Source: Hyperoodon ampullatus (lineage: Eukaryota; Chordata; Mammalia; Artiodactyla; Ziphiidae). Taken from it: a stretch of DNA of 64,000 nt. Location of the stretch: positions 37,852,338 through 37,916,337 of the forward strand of contig OX457061.1 in NCBI GenBank assembly GCA_949752795.1, in the 5' to 3' direction. Position numbers and translations under genes: made by a program. How positions within the stretch are numbered: position 1 is the first letter of the stretch; each line of letters starts with the position of its first letter. Below are positions 32,045 to 43,029 of this stretch, in pieces. Below the pieces are notes generated by a model. That model saw only the letters and a list, made by a program, of their open reading frames with translations, was not told the DNA's origin and did not search any database.

Positions 32045-32561
32045 AAAAAAAACTTTGCATTTAGTTTTTTGCAGCATTTATTCCCAGGCCGTAAATTTTT
32101 GTTTCTTCTGGGATATCTTTTTCTTCTGTGCAACCTCCTCTTCTGGTTTAGGAACAATCTGTTCCTTTTCAGTAAGGATCATCTCAGTGTGGTAGGGAGA
32201 GCTCATGTATGGGTTGAACCGACCATGAGCTCTGTAAATCCTGTGCTGCACCTTGGGGACTTTGTTCACCTGGATGTGCTCAATGACCAGAGAATCTGCA
32301 TCTAAGTTCAGCATTACTCTCCTCATTTTTGAGCATGTGCAGTAAAAATTCAGCACTTTGGGCCACTGACCCTGCATCCATCCCCACTGTTTGCCCTGGG
32401 CACACCTACCAACTCCACCATTGTAATGACAGAATGGCACACATTGCTTCTGTAAAGTGACATCCTTCAGATACTTGGTGGCTTTTCGGATGTGCATACC
32501 CTTCATGGCCTGGATGGTTTCACGAGTGTTCTTAAAGTGAACATGAAGATTTGAACCTCTC
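32045..32561 (-). pseudogene. RPL17 processed pseudogene, 5'-truncated
   Basis: An open frame on the minus strand (32506-32078) closely resembles ribosomal protein L17, e.g. [20 protein letters not shown] and [11 protein letters not shown], and has no introns. A frameshifted region in the middle has lost the family reading around the [11 protein letters not shown] segment. Homology extends upstream to about 32561 (GAGGTTCAAATCTTCATG), but the first 20 or so codons, including the normal start, are missing. A T-rich stretch at 32030-32055 on the plus strand is the remnant poly(A). It is an L1-mediated retrocopy, not expected to make functional protein; functional RPL17 has introns elsewhere. 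Confidence 0.93.
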
Positions 32562-32751
32562 GGTCACCTCAGACCACTTACCGGGAAAGCCTGCTCTACC
32601 ATTTATACTGCCCTTTTGAGGAGTCACTGCACCTCTTACTCTGACTTCATGCAAAAGGGAGTTAATTTTACCACTTCTACCTTGTGAACTTGCAAGGAGC
32701 CTATAGTGTTATTCAACAGGAAACTATTTGCATCTTGGGACAGATGATACT

Positions 32752-32828
32752 TTGTTGTACATTAAGACCCCTAAGAGTTTATAGAAGCTTGTTTCATTAA
32801 ACTTACAAAATGTTATTTAGAAATGTCT
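32752..32828 (+). repeat. Direct repeat, copy 1 (about 70 bp)
   Basis: TTGTACATTAAGACCCCTAA, TTTCATTAAACTTA and CAAAATGTTATTTAGA recur at 33537-33610 with only a few differences. See findings. Confidence 0.9.
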
Positions 32829-32965
32829 TCAGCATTGCAGCATGTCTTAGCACCCCTGACCTCTGAGGCGCTAACAGCCAGAAGCACAACCCACCCCTGC
32901 ATTGGGGTACCAAAGATTCCTAAATGCTCTCCAGAAGAATGGCACTGCCCAACGTTTGAACTATT
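32823..32965 (+). mobile_element. MER5B-like hAT fossil
   Basis: ATTGCAGCATGTCTTAGCAC, CCCTGACCTCTGAGGCGCTA and ACAGCCAGAAGCACAACCCA match the MER5B-type order (TTTAGCAGCATCCCTGGCCTC, then CCAGTAGCACCCC). Decayed. Confidence 0.55.
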
Positions 32966-33064
32966 GAACGTGAAGACAGAAGATGCCACAATGTTAAGTA
33001 TATCCTTCCCTATCCCAGAAGACTCAAAGCTGTGTCTTGTTTGGTGAATCAGCCACTCCAAGAG

Positions 33065-33195
33065 TGTAAGTTCTATTTTGACTGAAAGGTCTCCACCACA
33101 TGCTAGCTGGGTGACCTTGAACAAGGTAACTAAACTTGGGGAGCATCAGTTTCATCTGCAAAATAGGGGTGAAGCGTGCTTAACTCAGGAGCAGT
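33065..33195 (+). mobile_element. MIR SINE fossil
   Basis: CACATGCTAGCTGGGTGACC, TTGAACAAGGTAACTAAACT and CATCTGCAAAATAGGGGTGA are the MIR core. Confidence 0.75.
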
Positions 33196-33536
33196 GGTCC
33201 CTAGTACAGAGGCAAGTTTTCTTCCCTGAACTTCCCCCGGCTCCTCTCTTCCTTATTGGCTCTGAGAACATGGTGAGATCATTGCCTAATTTACCCAGCA
33301 CAAGAGTTAAGGAGCAAGGATGTGTAAAGAAATGAAGTCAGTGAGGAGACATCAAGCCCCAGCCTTAGTATAATTATCTTCGATGGTGCAAATGGAGAGG
33401 TAGATGCTAGTCCCCTGGCAGGATATGTAGGCGGCTTTCCAATTTCATAATGGAGAACTTTTTCTTCACAGTGGAGCTTAAGACTGTTTGGTTTTACTAA
33501 ACATGAAGTATGTATGTCTTGGCTATTTTGGAATAT

Positions 33537-33610
33537 CTTGTACATTAAGACCCCTAAGAGTTTATAAAAGCTGGTTTCATTAAACTTAACAAAATGTTAT
33601 TTAGAGCAAA
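33537..33610 (+). repeat. Direct repeat, copy 2 (about 70 bp)
   Basis: Second copy of the sequence at 32752-32828, same orientation, starts 785 bp apart. Confidence 0.9.
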
Positions 33611-33928
33611 TAAAACCAATTTATGGCCTCTGAAAGCTTATTCTACATATCCCAAAAAACAAAATGTTATCTTTTTGTGATGGTGTTTTAACCGCTTTGA
33701 GATTGTTTCAGAGCCCTGAGCCACCAGGCAGTATTAAAAGTGAAGAAGAAATCAGAGTTTTAGGTACTGCAGAGGTGGCAACCTGTAGTCAAGAAGCATC
33801 CAAATCCTATCTAGTTTTCCTTGGTTCCTAGATTCTGTCATGTAAAATGAAAACCAGAATCCCCTGCCTGCATGGCCTGGGATGGGAACTAAGGCTTTTA
33901 CTCTATGCGGGGTTTCTGCCTTACCTCT

Positions 33929-34054
33929 TTTTTTTTTTTCTTTTTTGGCCATGCCACACGGCATGTGGGATCTTAATTCTCCGACCAGAGATCAAACCCG
34001 TGCCCCCTGCAGTGGAAGCACAGAGTCCTAACCACTGGGCCGCCAGGGAATTCC
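33929..34054 (-). mobile_element. Short CHR SINE
   Basis: Reverse short CHR form ending CGCCAGGGAATTCC. The perfect 13-bp duplication CTGCCTTACCTCT lies at 33916-33928 and 34055-34067. Confidence 0.94.
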
Positions 34055-34069
34055 CTGCCTTACCTCTCA

Positions 34070-34888
34070 AGGCCAGAATTACAATGGTTGGAGGAGGGGA
34101 ATCAGAGCTCCACCCCGCACCTACCAGGAGGAATAAAAATCTTTTCCTCCAAATCCCAGATTTCTTTTGATCACTGACTCTGGTTTCTTTCACCTTTAAA
34201 CTTTTTTACTCTTAACACTCCATAAACTACGCACTGACAAGAGGTCGTCTTGTATGAGCAGCAGCTGAGTGAACGTGCCCTCCTTGCTGGTAAGGACTCT
34301 GCCACCCCTGGCTCATCCTACGCTTCTCTGCCCCTAGTTCTGACAGAGGACCAGCCAACTGGTTGTTGAATGAGTGAGTGAATGAATTAATGAATGCAGG
34401 CCATTTTTACTGGGACTGGTGGCAAAACATCCAAAGAGAAAACTGAAAGGGGAAGACAAACACATTTGCTCACAATTGAAGTTCACTTTCCAAATTTTTT
34501 AGCAACTCCAAAAAATGTGAACTGAGTTTAAAGCAGCTCCAGTAAGAGTTGCAGCTTGCTGTCTGAGTGGATCAGGTTCCTGGATGCCATCACCCAGCCC
34601 TTTGGTACAACATGCTATGTAGCCCTGTCATCACAGATCTGCTTCTCGGCCCTTCCATGACCCGTGGTTCACACCCAGAGCTCTCTTCGTATCTTTTCCC
34701 ATTAGCTTTCAGAGGTTCTCATTATAATAGGACTCTCTCCGCTCCCAGAAGCAGATGCACAGCCTAGCCGACCCCTGGCTTGTAAAAAAGAAAAATACTA
34801 CAAAGGAAGACAACCCCAAATGAGGCTCTGCAGTCCTCATACCCAGCAGCAGCCAAGAAAGGCTTGGTTCTTTGTCTGGAACAGATGC
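34070..34888. other. Region downstream of RNF183, probable 3' UTR and flank
   Basis: On the minus strand this follows the RNF183 stop. I could not choose a polyadenylation signal with confidence. No repeat stands out except a (TGAA)-rich patch at 34365-34395. Confidence 0.4.
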
Positions 34889-35461
34889 TCACCCCACACC
34901 CCCAAAAACCTGCTTGGTCCAAAAGACAGAGAAGATGAGCAACAGAGTGACGCTGAGGATGACGGCCAGCAGGTAGGCAAAGATCCGGAACTGCGGGTTG
35001 CGGAAACACCCCCTCAGAGAGTCGTGGTTGGGGCTGGGGATGGGGCTGGGGATGGTGGTAGGGGCCACGTCCTGGGGGGGCCCAGTCTGGCTCCCAGGCC
35101 CGGGGCCGAGTTCCAGCGTGTAGGCCTGGGGCTGGCGCAGGAAGTAGCGGCTCTTGGGCTCATCTGTGAGACAGAGGTGGCGGCCTTCCAAGATGACGTG
35201 GTGGGGCTCCAGGCGGAGCAGGGTGAGCACGGCAGTGTCCGTGGGCAAGTCAGTGACAGGCTGTCCGGAGGCCAGCACAGTGGGCTGGCGACAGAGCGGA
35301 CACAGCAGCCGGCGCCGGGCCGGAGTCACCAGGCTGAGGTGGGCCAGGCATTCCACGCAGAAGGAGTGGCAGCAGTCCAGCACTTTGGGGGTGTGGAACG
35401 TGTTGTTGAAGGGGTTCCAGCACACAGGGCACTCCGGCTCCCGGCCCTGCTTCTCCGCCAT
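34889..35461 (-). CDS. RNF183: RNF183, transmembrane RING-type E3 ubiquitin ligase
   Basis: Single coding exon of 190 aa plus TGA, close to the 192 aa of human RNF183. A C3HC4 RING domain fills about residues 9-61: CPVC, then CCHSFCVEC, then CPLC. A hydrophobic segment near the C-terminus (AYLLAVILSVTLLLIFSVFW) is the membrane anchor, followed by a short TKQVFGGVG tail. A proline-rich linker with PSPIPSPN lies between. The start is MAEKQGRE, as in known orthologues; a longer open frame upstream is only leader. A splice acceptor (TTTCTGCCAG) lies at 35500, so the ATG is about 38 nt into this exon and the 5' UTR continues in an upstream exon I did not locate. The family acts in ER/lysosome-linked ubiquitination. 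A chance 247-aa open frame lies on the opposite strand. Confidence 0.97.
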   Translation of the reverse strand: MAEKQGREPECPVCWNPFNNTFHTPKVLDCCHSFCVECLAHLSLVTPARRRLLCPLCRQPTVLASGQPVTDLPTDTAVLTLLRLEPHHVILEGRHLCLTDEPKSRYFLRQPQAYTLELGPGPGSQTGPPQDVAPTTIPSPIPSPNHDSLRGCFRNPQFRIFAYLLAVILSVTLLLIFSVFWTKQVFGGVG

Positions 35462-35669
35462 CCTCAGACCAGACACTGGGAGGTCTGGCAGGAGATGTCC
35501 TGGCAGAAAGGGAAAAGGAGCAAAGGAACACCCATTAAGCTCCGTGCCGGTACTTGGCCCTAGGCTGTGTCCTGTGGGTTGTTGAATGGTATTATCGCCC
35601 ACATTTCACAGATGAAAAAACTTAGGTTCAAAGGTGAAGTGAAATGAACTTATCTACAAAACTGAACTA

Positions 35670-35945
35670 GAGTTACAAATGTAGAAAACAAACTTATGCT
35701 TACCAGGGGGTAAGGGGGGGACGGATAAATTGGGAGATTGGGATTGACATACACACACGACTATATATAAAATAGATAACTAATAAGGACCTACTGTATA
35801 GCACAGGGAACTCAATACTCTGTAATGGCCTATATGGGAAAAGAATCTTAAAAAAGGATGGATATATGTATATGTATAACTGATTCACTTTGCTGTACAC
35901 CTGAAACTAACAGGTGTAAATCAACTATACCCCAATAAAAATTAA
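35670..35945 (+). mobile_element. 5'-truncated L1 3' UTR
   Basis: AAACTTATGCTTACCAGGGG, ACCTACTGTATAGCACAGGG, TGTATAACTGATTCACTTTG and CAACTATACCCCAATAAAAA are the cetartiodactyl L1 3' UTR. It lies just upstream of the RNF183 coding exon, probably in its intron. Confidence 0.88.
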
Positions 35946-37900
35946 AAAATGAAGCAATTGTTTCAGATCACCCAGTCCCTAAGCCGTAGAATTAGGTGTG
36001 GCACTCCTGCAGCATCCCCTCTACCGGGCCCAGGCCTCAGGCACCCCACGATCATCGAGCTCCCGCGAGGAGACGCCCCCCTGGCTTTGGAAGTGGATAA
36101 AAATGCTCCTTGTGCTACACGTGATTGCCCTTGGCCTCTTGGGCTCCAGGGAGAGGGAGAGGAACCACAGTCAGTGCTTCCTGCTACAGGGCAAATATTT
36201 CCTTCCCTGCTGCCTCGGATCCTGACTAGCCCAGAGATGGGCTTTGTGAATTCCCTGGTCTACCCCTCCTCTGGAGGCAAATGCCAGGCCCTCTCTCCCT
36301 CCTCCCCTTGGGCTCAGTGCGACTGGCCCAGTCTTTGTGCAGGGCACTGCACTGGCCTGGCAAGGGGGCCTCTGGGAAGGCTTTGCCCCTTGACCTGGAA
36401 ACATGGAGAGGCTCCCCTGCCCAGATCAGCCCTTCCAGAGCCTCCTCCCAAGATTTGGCCTCCCCTGGCTCCTCCTCCCCCCACCCCCCTTTGTCCTAGA
36501 AACTCCCAGAGCACCCACCTGGCCTTCCTTGGCACTACGGCTGTCAGGCAGACTACCCTGAAGGGCCTGAGGCTCCAGCCTCTTCCCCTCCAGAATCTGC
36601 AAAGCTTTAGGAGACTGCCTTCTCACCACCAACCCCGGGGCCCATCTCCATAGCAGCGTACACACAGCACCTGGAGCTGCCAGGTAGCCCAGGCTGCAGT
36701 CTCCTGAGCGCACCTGCCTGCAGCGAAGGCCAGAGAGCTGCCCAGGTGGCGGGTAGTGAGGTGAGGAAACAGTGTTCCTCTGGAGCGTGGCAAACAAGCA
36801 ACCCTGGAAGCCAAGTAATCTGTGAGATTGTGGGCAGTCTCTTCAAGACCTGGGATTGCCGGCCTGGAAAGGCAGGGGTGGCAATTTCCTTCTTCTAGAT
36901 TGTGGAGAGGGTAAGTGAGCCTTCTGGGCTTCCTCTCTCCTGGGCCCTCATTTCTTTTCTAAAGTGGCTGAAACCTCCTTCTCAAAGGGGCTGCCTGCCC
37001 TACCCTTCAATTGCTATGAAGTCCACCTGCTGCACAGCCTAAAGTCTCTGAATACTCTCTGAATATCAGATTCAACAAGTCCTCTCCCATCCCCTTCCGA
37101 TCACTTAATGTGCCCAAGGAGCTACACCCAGAACATGCGAGCCCGGCTGCCTTCTTTGTCCTTAGATGACACAGATGGTCAGCCTGGCAGGCACTGACTG
37201 CTGAGATCTTGGAGTCCAAGACTCAGCCCTCCCACCATGCTTGGGACTTAAAAGCGGGAGTCAGGGAGGAGGACCACTCCAGCCCCACATCCCTATTTCA
37301 ACCAGAAACACTTGACTTTTCTCATATTGGTCATCTGAACAAGTTGAAGACTTGAGCTTCTGAGGAAAAAGAAGTTTAAAAACCTCTTCTCCATCCTAAC
37401 CACTCACTCTGCAGATGGAAGGCAAGAAGTGACTCTCACCCATGGTCACCCACTAGTCAGTGGCAACACCTGGACTTCCAGGCCACCACCATGCTGCTGT
37501 CAGAAAGGTAGAGCCCTCAGCCATTCAGTCCACCTGCTGGATGTGTGTTATTAACTGGATAGTGAGTGTTTGCCTTTCACTAGGAGATTCCTCGTGGCCA
37601 GAAGTCTCTCATGGTAGGAATCCAGGAACCGTGCAGGGGGGAGTTGGGGGTAACGAGTCTCCCTTGTGCCCCCGATATGACATCATCTACCCTGACTGAG
37701 TTGGTGCCTGAAGCAAAACCTGTTTACATTCTCACCCATGGCTTCCTGGTTTCCTTCTAGACCCTAGACCTCTGTCACTGCCTCGTGACAGGGAAGAGGA
37801 AGTGAAGACACGCAGGAGGAGGATGGAACAGCTCTGGCTGAAGCTCGGATAGTTTGCCAAAGATCCTCAACAATGAATGCCTCCTTCTGTGGACAATTCG
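35946..37900. other. Moderately GC-rich DNA upstream of RNF183, no exon assigned
   Basis: Several mid-length open frames exist here (up to 234 codons at 35949-36653) but they have no family-like motifs and look like products of GC-rich sequence. Non-coding RNF183 5' exons could lie here; I cannot place them. Confidence 0.4.
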
Positions 37901-37904
37901 TCCT

Positions 37905-38650
37905 CTCTACGAGCAGTCATTGAGTTAATGAGAGCTCGCCACATGCCAGGTGCTGTGCTAGGCACTGGGTAAATAATGGGGAACAAAATAGACATGGTCT
38001 TTGACCTCATGACGTTTAGAGTCTAGTGAGGGAAAGAGACATTTAATGAGTGATGGGCAATAAATACACAATTTTAATTAATACCATAAAGGACAAAAAG
38101 GAAAATGGGCTTAGGGGACTTGTTGCTTCAGGTGAGATCACCAGGGAAGCTTTCTCCAGAGAGACGATATGAAAGCCAAGACCAGAGGATGAGAAGAATC
38201 CAGCCCTGCAGGGTGGAAGAAGAGCATTCGAGCTCAAGGGAACAGCACGTGCCAAAGCCTTAGGGTGAGAAAAAGCTCTGTCGTTGTGGAAGTGAGAGGA
38301 GGCCGGGTGACTGGGGTGTAGTGGGTGGGTCTGGATGGGGAAGTGGCTTTTAGGAAGAAGCCAGAGATGCTGCCCTGGAGGCTGGGGAGTGCATCTGGGT
38401 TTTATTCTAGGGCTGAGCTTGTATGTATGTATGTGCTTGCCGGCAGGGGTGGGGGTGGGGGGGTGACCCAATCCTATTTCCATTTTTAAAGTAACATTCC
38501 AGCTGCAGAGCAGAAGACAGAGTGAAAGGGATGAGTGGAAATGGAAGACCAGTTAGGGGCTCTAGCCGTGGTCCAGGTTGGGATGGTGGGGCTTGATGCA
38601 TGTGAGGCGTTGGTGGAGAAGATCAAAGGGATGGGTGAAAGATATCTTTG
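37905..38650 (-). mobile_element. L2 element fossil
   Basis: Minus-strand L2 order: CACATGCCAGGTGCTGTGCT, GTTTAGAGTCTAGTGAGGGA, CAAGGGAACAGCACGTGCCA, GCATCTGGGTTTTATTCTAG. A (GTAT)n patch lies near 38420. Confidence 0.8.
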
Positions 38651-38684
38651 CAGATGCAATCAAATATACTTTCCAAGAAGCAGT

Positions 38685-38885
38685 GGACAGCATAGATTCT
38701 AGAACCAGGTTGTCAAGGCTATTGACCCCCAACACACTGCTTGTTAGGGCTGTGATTCCAAGTGAACTGTTTAACCTCTCTGTTCTTCAGTTTCTTCTGA
38801 AGAGGAAGCTAAAAGTGGTGCCTCAGAGGGTAAAGCTCTTAGACAGAGCCTGGCACCCAGTAAAGACTATATATGAGGTGGTTGC
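38685..38885 (+). mobile_element. MIR SINE fossil
   Basis: CAGCATAGATTCTAGAACCA, AACTGTTTAACCTCTCTGTT and CAGAGCCTGGCACCCAGTAA match MIR in decayed form. Confidence 0.65.
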
Positions 38886-38999
38886 ATTATCCCTTCAAAT
38901 GGATTTGAGAGAGAGGAAGGCTCAAGGCTGACTTTGAGGCCATGAAATTTTCTGCATTGAGCTTTGAGGAGCCCCTGAATTCCAGAGTGTATCAGAAGC

Positions 39000-39490
39000 A
39001 GACCTTTAGTATTTATCAAAGGCCTTAAAATATACATAACCTTGATTCAGCAGTTCCCCCACTGGTAATTTATCCTGTGGAAATAATCCAGGACCTGTGC
39101 CAAGATTTGGGTAGAAAGCACGGCTCTAATGGTTAAAAATTGAAAACTGCCTAATTATCCAATAGTAGGACACTTATTAAATAAATTCTGCTCCATCCAT
39201 ACAAAGAGACATTCTGCAGCCTTTAAATGATGTGATAACACATCTATTGATATGGAAATACGTTCATGACATGTCATTAAGTGAAAAGAACCAGTAATAA
39301 AACCGTATTACGGTACGATCTAATTTTTCAATATATGTGTGCAATGGAAAAAAATGTGTGGAAAAACAAACACTGAAATGTCAACAGTGGTTATCTCTGG
39401 GGGTAAGATTATAGGTTTGTTAGTTAGTTTGTTTTTCATTCTCTTGCCTGAAAATTCTAACTTTATTGCAGTAAGCTTGTATTACTACCC
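39000..39490 (+). mobile_element. Old L1 (L1M-type) fragment
   Basis: TGATTCAGCAGTTCCCCCAC, CTAATTATCCAATAGTAGGA, TTCTGCAGCCTTTAAATGAT and AACAGTGGTTATCTCTGGGG follow distal ORF2 and 3' UTR of an old L1. Confidence 0.75.
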
Positions 39491-39984
39491 TTAAAGATCT
39501 TCCCCTCCCCACAAAGCAGGCTTCCATTTTCTGAAGTTCCATGGCCAGAGCTGTAAAGGGATGCTCAAGAGGAGAGATGATCACTGTTGAATCAGCACCT
39601 GGGCCCTTATCTGCCATGGTCACCTCAGGCCTTGTCTGTGGTTTCAGAGTCTGTCTCCAGGAGGGACTCTGGCCACTTAACCACCAACGACTCACTCTCA
39701 AGCCAGGACATCCCAATACCACCCCAAAAACATCGCCTCAGTCTGTGACCAGGTCAGTCAGCCAAATATCCATTGTCTGTAGCATCACCCCCATACTTTC
39801 AACCTCCAGAGGAGAGAGGTGAAGAACTAGCATTTTTATAGGACTTCCCAGTTTACAAAGGGCCTCAGTCCTGGCCGGGATCTAAGTGTGGTGACTCACA
39901 TCTTGATGGTATAATTTGCCTTTTGCAATTTTTTTCCATTTGCATAGACCGTTTGATTCTGTAAAACCACCCGCTGAAGGAAGC

Positions 39985-40285
39985 AGGATCAGGAGTCGAC
40001 AGTGTGCAGCTATGGAACCAGACTTCTTTGCTGTGAGGTCTTAGACAAATGGCTTAACCTCTCTGAGCTTTGTTTTCCTCTGTAATATAGGCTAATGATC
40101 TCACCTTATGAGCTTGCTGTGAGGAGGGGATAATGACTGTTATGTGCCCAGCAAAGCACAGCAGATGCTCCATACATAGGTAGCGTGCTATTTTTACACT
40201 CATTTTATAGATGGGAACATCAAGGCTCAGAATGGTGAAGTGACTTGCCCAAGGCTTCACAGCTAAAGAATGGCTGAGCTTGAAA
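39985..40285. mobile_element. Two MIR fossils in opposite orientation
   Basis: A plus-strand MIR (TGTGAGGTCTTAGACAAATG, TGGCTTAACCTCTCTGAGCT) ends near 40185. A minus-strand MIR core (TTTTATAGATGGGAACATCA, AGTGACTTGCCCAAGGCTTC) follows at about 40190-40285. Confidence 0.75.
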
Positions 40286-40984
40286 GATGATCCCAGGAGC
40301 CCTGCCTCCCAGGACAGCGTTCACCCGGTCGGTGGACGATGCTGCCTCTCAGGATGCAGGGCCCTGTGAGCCGTCCCTCCATGACCCTCCCTGGTTCCTT
40401 ACCTGCTCCCTCAGCGCCTCCTCCACCTCCTCCAGCTCCTTTGCCTAGCACGGCCCTGCAGCATGTGCTCTGGGCTCTGACTTCTCCCGGCCTGGTTTCC
40501 AGGCGGCTGTGGGCGTGCCTCATTTGCATGGTCTTCAGGAAGCTGTTGGCCAGCTCTCCATCTCAGGATTTTCTCCCTTCCCTCTGCTGCCTTTGGACTG
40601 TCTGAGCCTACCAGGGACAGCCTGGAAGCTTTGGTTTCATCTTCCTCCTGTGAGTCACTCTTGCTTTTTCTCTAAGGGGGTCGAAGTCCACTCATCTTTG
40701 CAGGCCTCTGTTCTGCACCCGGTTGGCCTCCTGCATCACCTCTGACTGCACCGCCTTGGCTCACACACAGCCTTATGGGCAGTTGACAGACAGGCAGGTT
40801 GTCTCTGATGCCACTTCTGCCCCTCGGCACAGATCGATCCTTTCCTACTCTGCGCCCTGCAACTAAAATACAAAGGGCACTTGCAAAATATTGAGAAAAT
40901 TATTTAATCCAAAAGGAAAACCATTAGGGGAGAGTCACTGAAGCATAAGCCTGGAGAGCCTGGGTTCTCAATCAAGTCAGATTT

Positions 40985-41205
40985 CTGGGTCAGAGTCAAG
41001 TCCTCGCCCAGAATCCAGACTCTACTTACTAGTGATGGAGACTTGAGCAAATTAATTTCTCTAAATATTATTTTTCTCAGCTGAAAATGGGCATAATAAT
41101 TTTACCTATTTGATCCACAGGTTAAATGAGATAATGCATGCAGAGATCATAACACAGTGCCTGGTACACAGTAACATGCAGTAAATGTTAACTATTATTA
41201 AGAGA
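40985..41205 (+). mobile_element. MIR SINE fossil
   Basis: GATGGAGACTTGAGCAAATT, CTCAGCTGAAAATGGGCATA and ACAGTGCCTGGTACACAGTA match MIR. Confidence 0.8.
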
Positions 41206-41209
41206 TGAT

Positions 41210-41340
41210 CAGGCAAATCACAGAAAAAGAAATACAAGTGGAATATATATGTAATTGTTCAACCTCATTTATAATTAGAGAAATTCAGATTTTAAATAAG
41301 ATACTGCTATTTTTCCTATCAGACTGACAAACATTAACAT
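41210..41340 (+). mobile_element. Old L1 fragment
   Basis: TTCAACCTCATTTATAATTA followed by GAGAAATTCAGATTTTAAAT resembles the distal ORF2 of L1. Confidence 0.5.
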
Positions 41341-41394
41341 AATATTAGCTAAAACCCGCCACTATTATTAAAAGTAATAATAGCAGTTTATGTG

Positions 41395-41610
41395 CTTTAT
41401 TAAATGCTTCTGATCTGGGACAATGAATCCTCCCAACACTCTCACAAGGCACAGTATGGATCACATAAAATAAATGACTTGTCCTTACTCTTCCACAGAT
41501 AAGGAATCAGAAGCTCAAAGCAAGTAAGGGGTTTATTTGCCCAAGAGCTCATGAGAAGCGAGTTAAAGAGCTGAGACTGCAAGTATGACTCTGAAATCTG
41601 TGCCGTTGCC
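41395..41610 (-). mobile_element. MIR SINE fossil
   Basis: AATCCTCCCAACACTCTCAC, CCACAGATAAGGAATCAGAA and TTTGCCCAAGAGCTCATGAG are the reverse MIR core. Confidence 0.7.
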
Positions 41611-41857
41611 TCACTGTCTCCCAAAAGTGTGTTCATACGATCCATCTTTTGTTCCCTCTCCTATTCTCTGTACATATGGTCCTCTTCTTTTATTCCTTTA
41701 TTGACCACTTAAATTGGGGTTTGGAGAATAAACAGAAATAACTGTATTTTATGATGTAATCAAATGCCCTAGTCCCCTTATTTTGTGTTTTAAAATTTTT
41801 ATTTTAGAAGAGGTAATACATTTGCATGTTCAGCACAAGAGGTTTCATTTTGCAATG

Positions 41858-41872
41858 AAAATGTTGTTCTCC
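41858..41872 (+). repeat. Target-site duplication, 5' copy, of the full-length L1
   Basis: AAAATGTTGTTCTCC, identical to 48182-48196. It defines the L1 insertion edges. Confidence 0.97.
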
Positions 41873-43029
41873 TCAGCCTGAAGGGGGCTAATGTGCCACA
41901 GCTAGCCGGGAGGGAGTCCGGGAAAACTCTGGAGCTGCCGAAGAGGCAAGAGACTTGTTCTTCCCTCTTGGTTTCCTGCTGCGCGAGGAGAGGGGATTAA
42001 GAGCGCTGCTTAAAGGGGCTCCACAGACGGGCGCGAGTCGCGACTGAAAGCGCGGAGCCCAGTGACGGGCGTGGGACGCTGGGGCTGCTGCTGCCGCCGC
42101 CAAGAAGCCCGTGTGCGAGCGCAGGTCACTGTCCACACCGCCCTTCCGGGAGCCTGAGCAGCCCGCCACTGCCGGGGTCCCGGGATCCAGGGGCGGCTTC
42201 CCTGGGAGAACGCACGGCGCGCCTCGGGCTGGTGCAACGTCACGCCGACCTCTGCCGCTGCAGGCTCGCCCCGCACTCCGTGCCCCTCCCTCCCGCCCGG
42301 CCTGAGTGAACCAGAGTCCCGGAAGAGGCTGCTCCTTTAACCCTTTCCTGTCTGAGCGAAGAACAGACGCCCTCCGGCGACCTACACGCAGAGGCGGGGC
42401 CAAATCCAAAGCTGAGACCCGGGAGCTGTGAGAACAAAGAAGAGAAAGGGAAACCTCTCCCAGCAGCCTCAGAAGCAGCGGATTAAAGCTCCACAATCAA
42501 CTTGATGTACCCTGCATCTGTGGAATACATGAATAGACAACAAATCATCCCAAATTGAGGAGCCAGGAGTCAGTACTGTGCCTCTGAGGTGGGAGAGCCA
42601 ACTTCAGGACACTGGTCCACAAGAGACCTCCCAGCTCCACATAATATCAAACGGCGAAAATCTTCCAGAGATCTCCATCTCAACACCAGCACCCAGCTTC
42701 ACTCAACGACCAGCAAGCTACAGTGCTGGACACCCTATGCCAAACAACTAGCAAGACAGGAACACAACGCCACCCATTAGCAGAGAGGTGGCCTAAAATC
42801 ATAAAAAGTCTGCAGACACCCCAAAACACACCACCAGACGTGGACCTGCCCACCAGAAAGACAAGATCCAGCCTCATCCACCAGAACACAGGCACTAGTC
42901 CCCTCGACCAGGAAACCTACACAACCCACTAAACCAACCTTAGCCACTGGGGACAGACACCAAAAACAACAGGAACTACGAACCTGCAGCCGGCAAAAAG
43001 GAGACCCCAAACACAGTAACATAAGCAAA

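Noticed and set aside
34820..35563. 247-codon plus-strand open frame over RNF183
   Set aside because: It is the antisense shadow of the conserved RNF183 coding exon; it has no motif of its own.
35949..36797. Several open frames up to 234 codons on both strands
   Set aside because: GC-rich sequence with Pro/Leu-rich, family-less translations, no splice context and overlapping frames on both strands.
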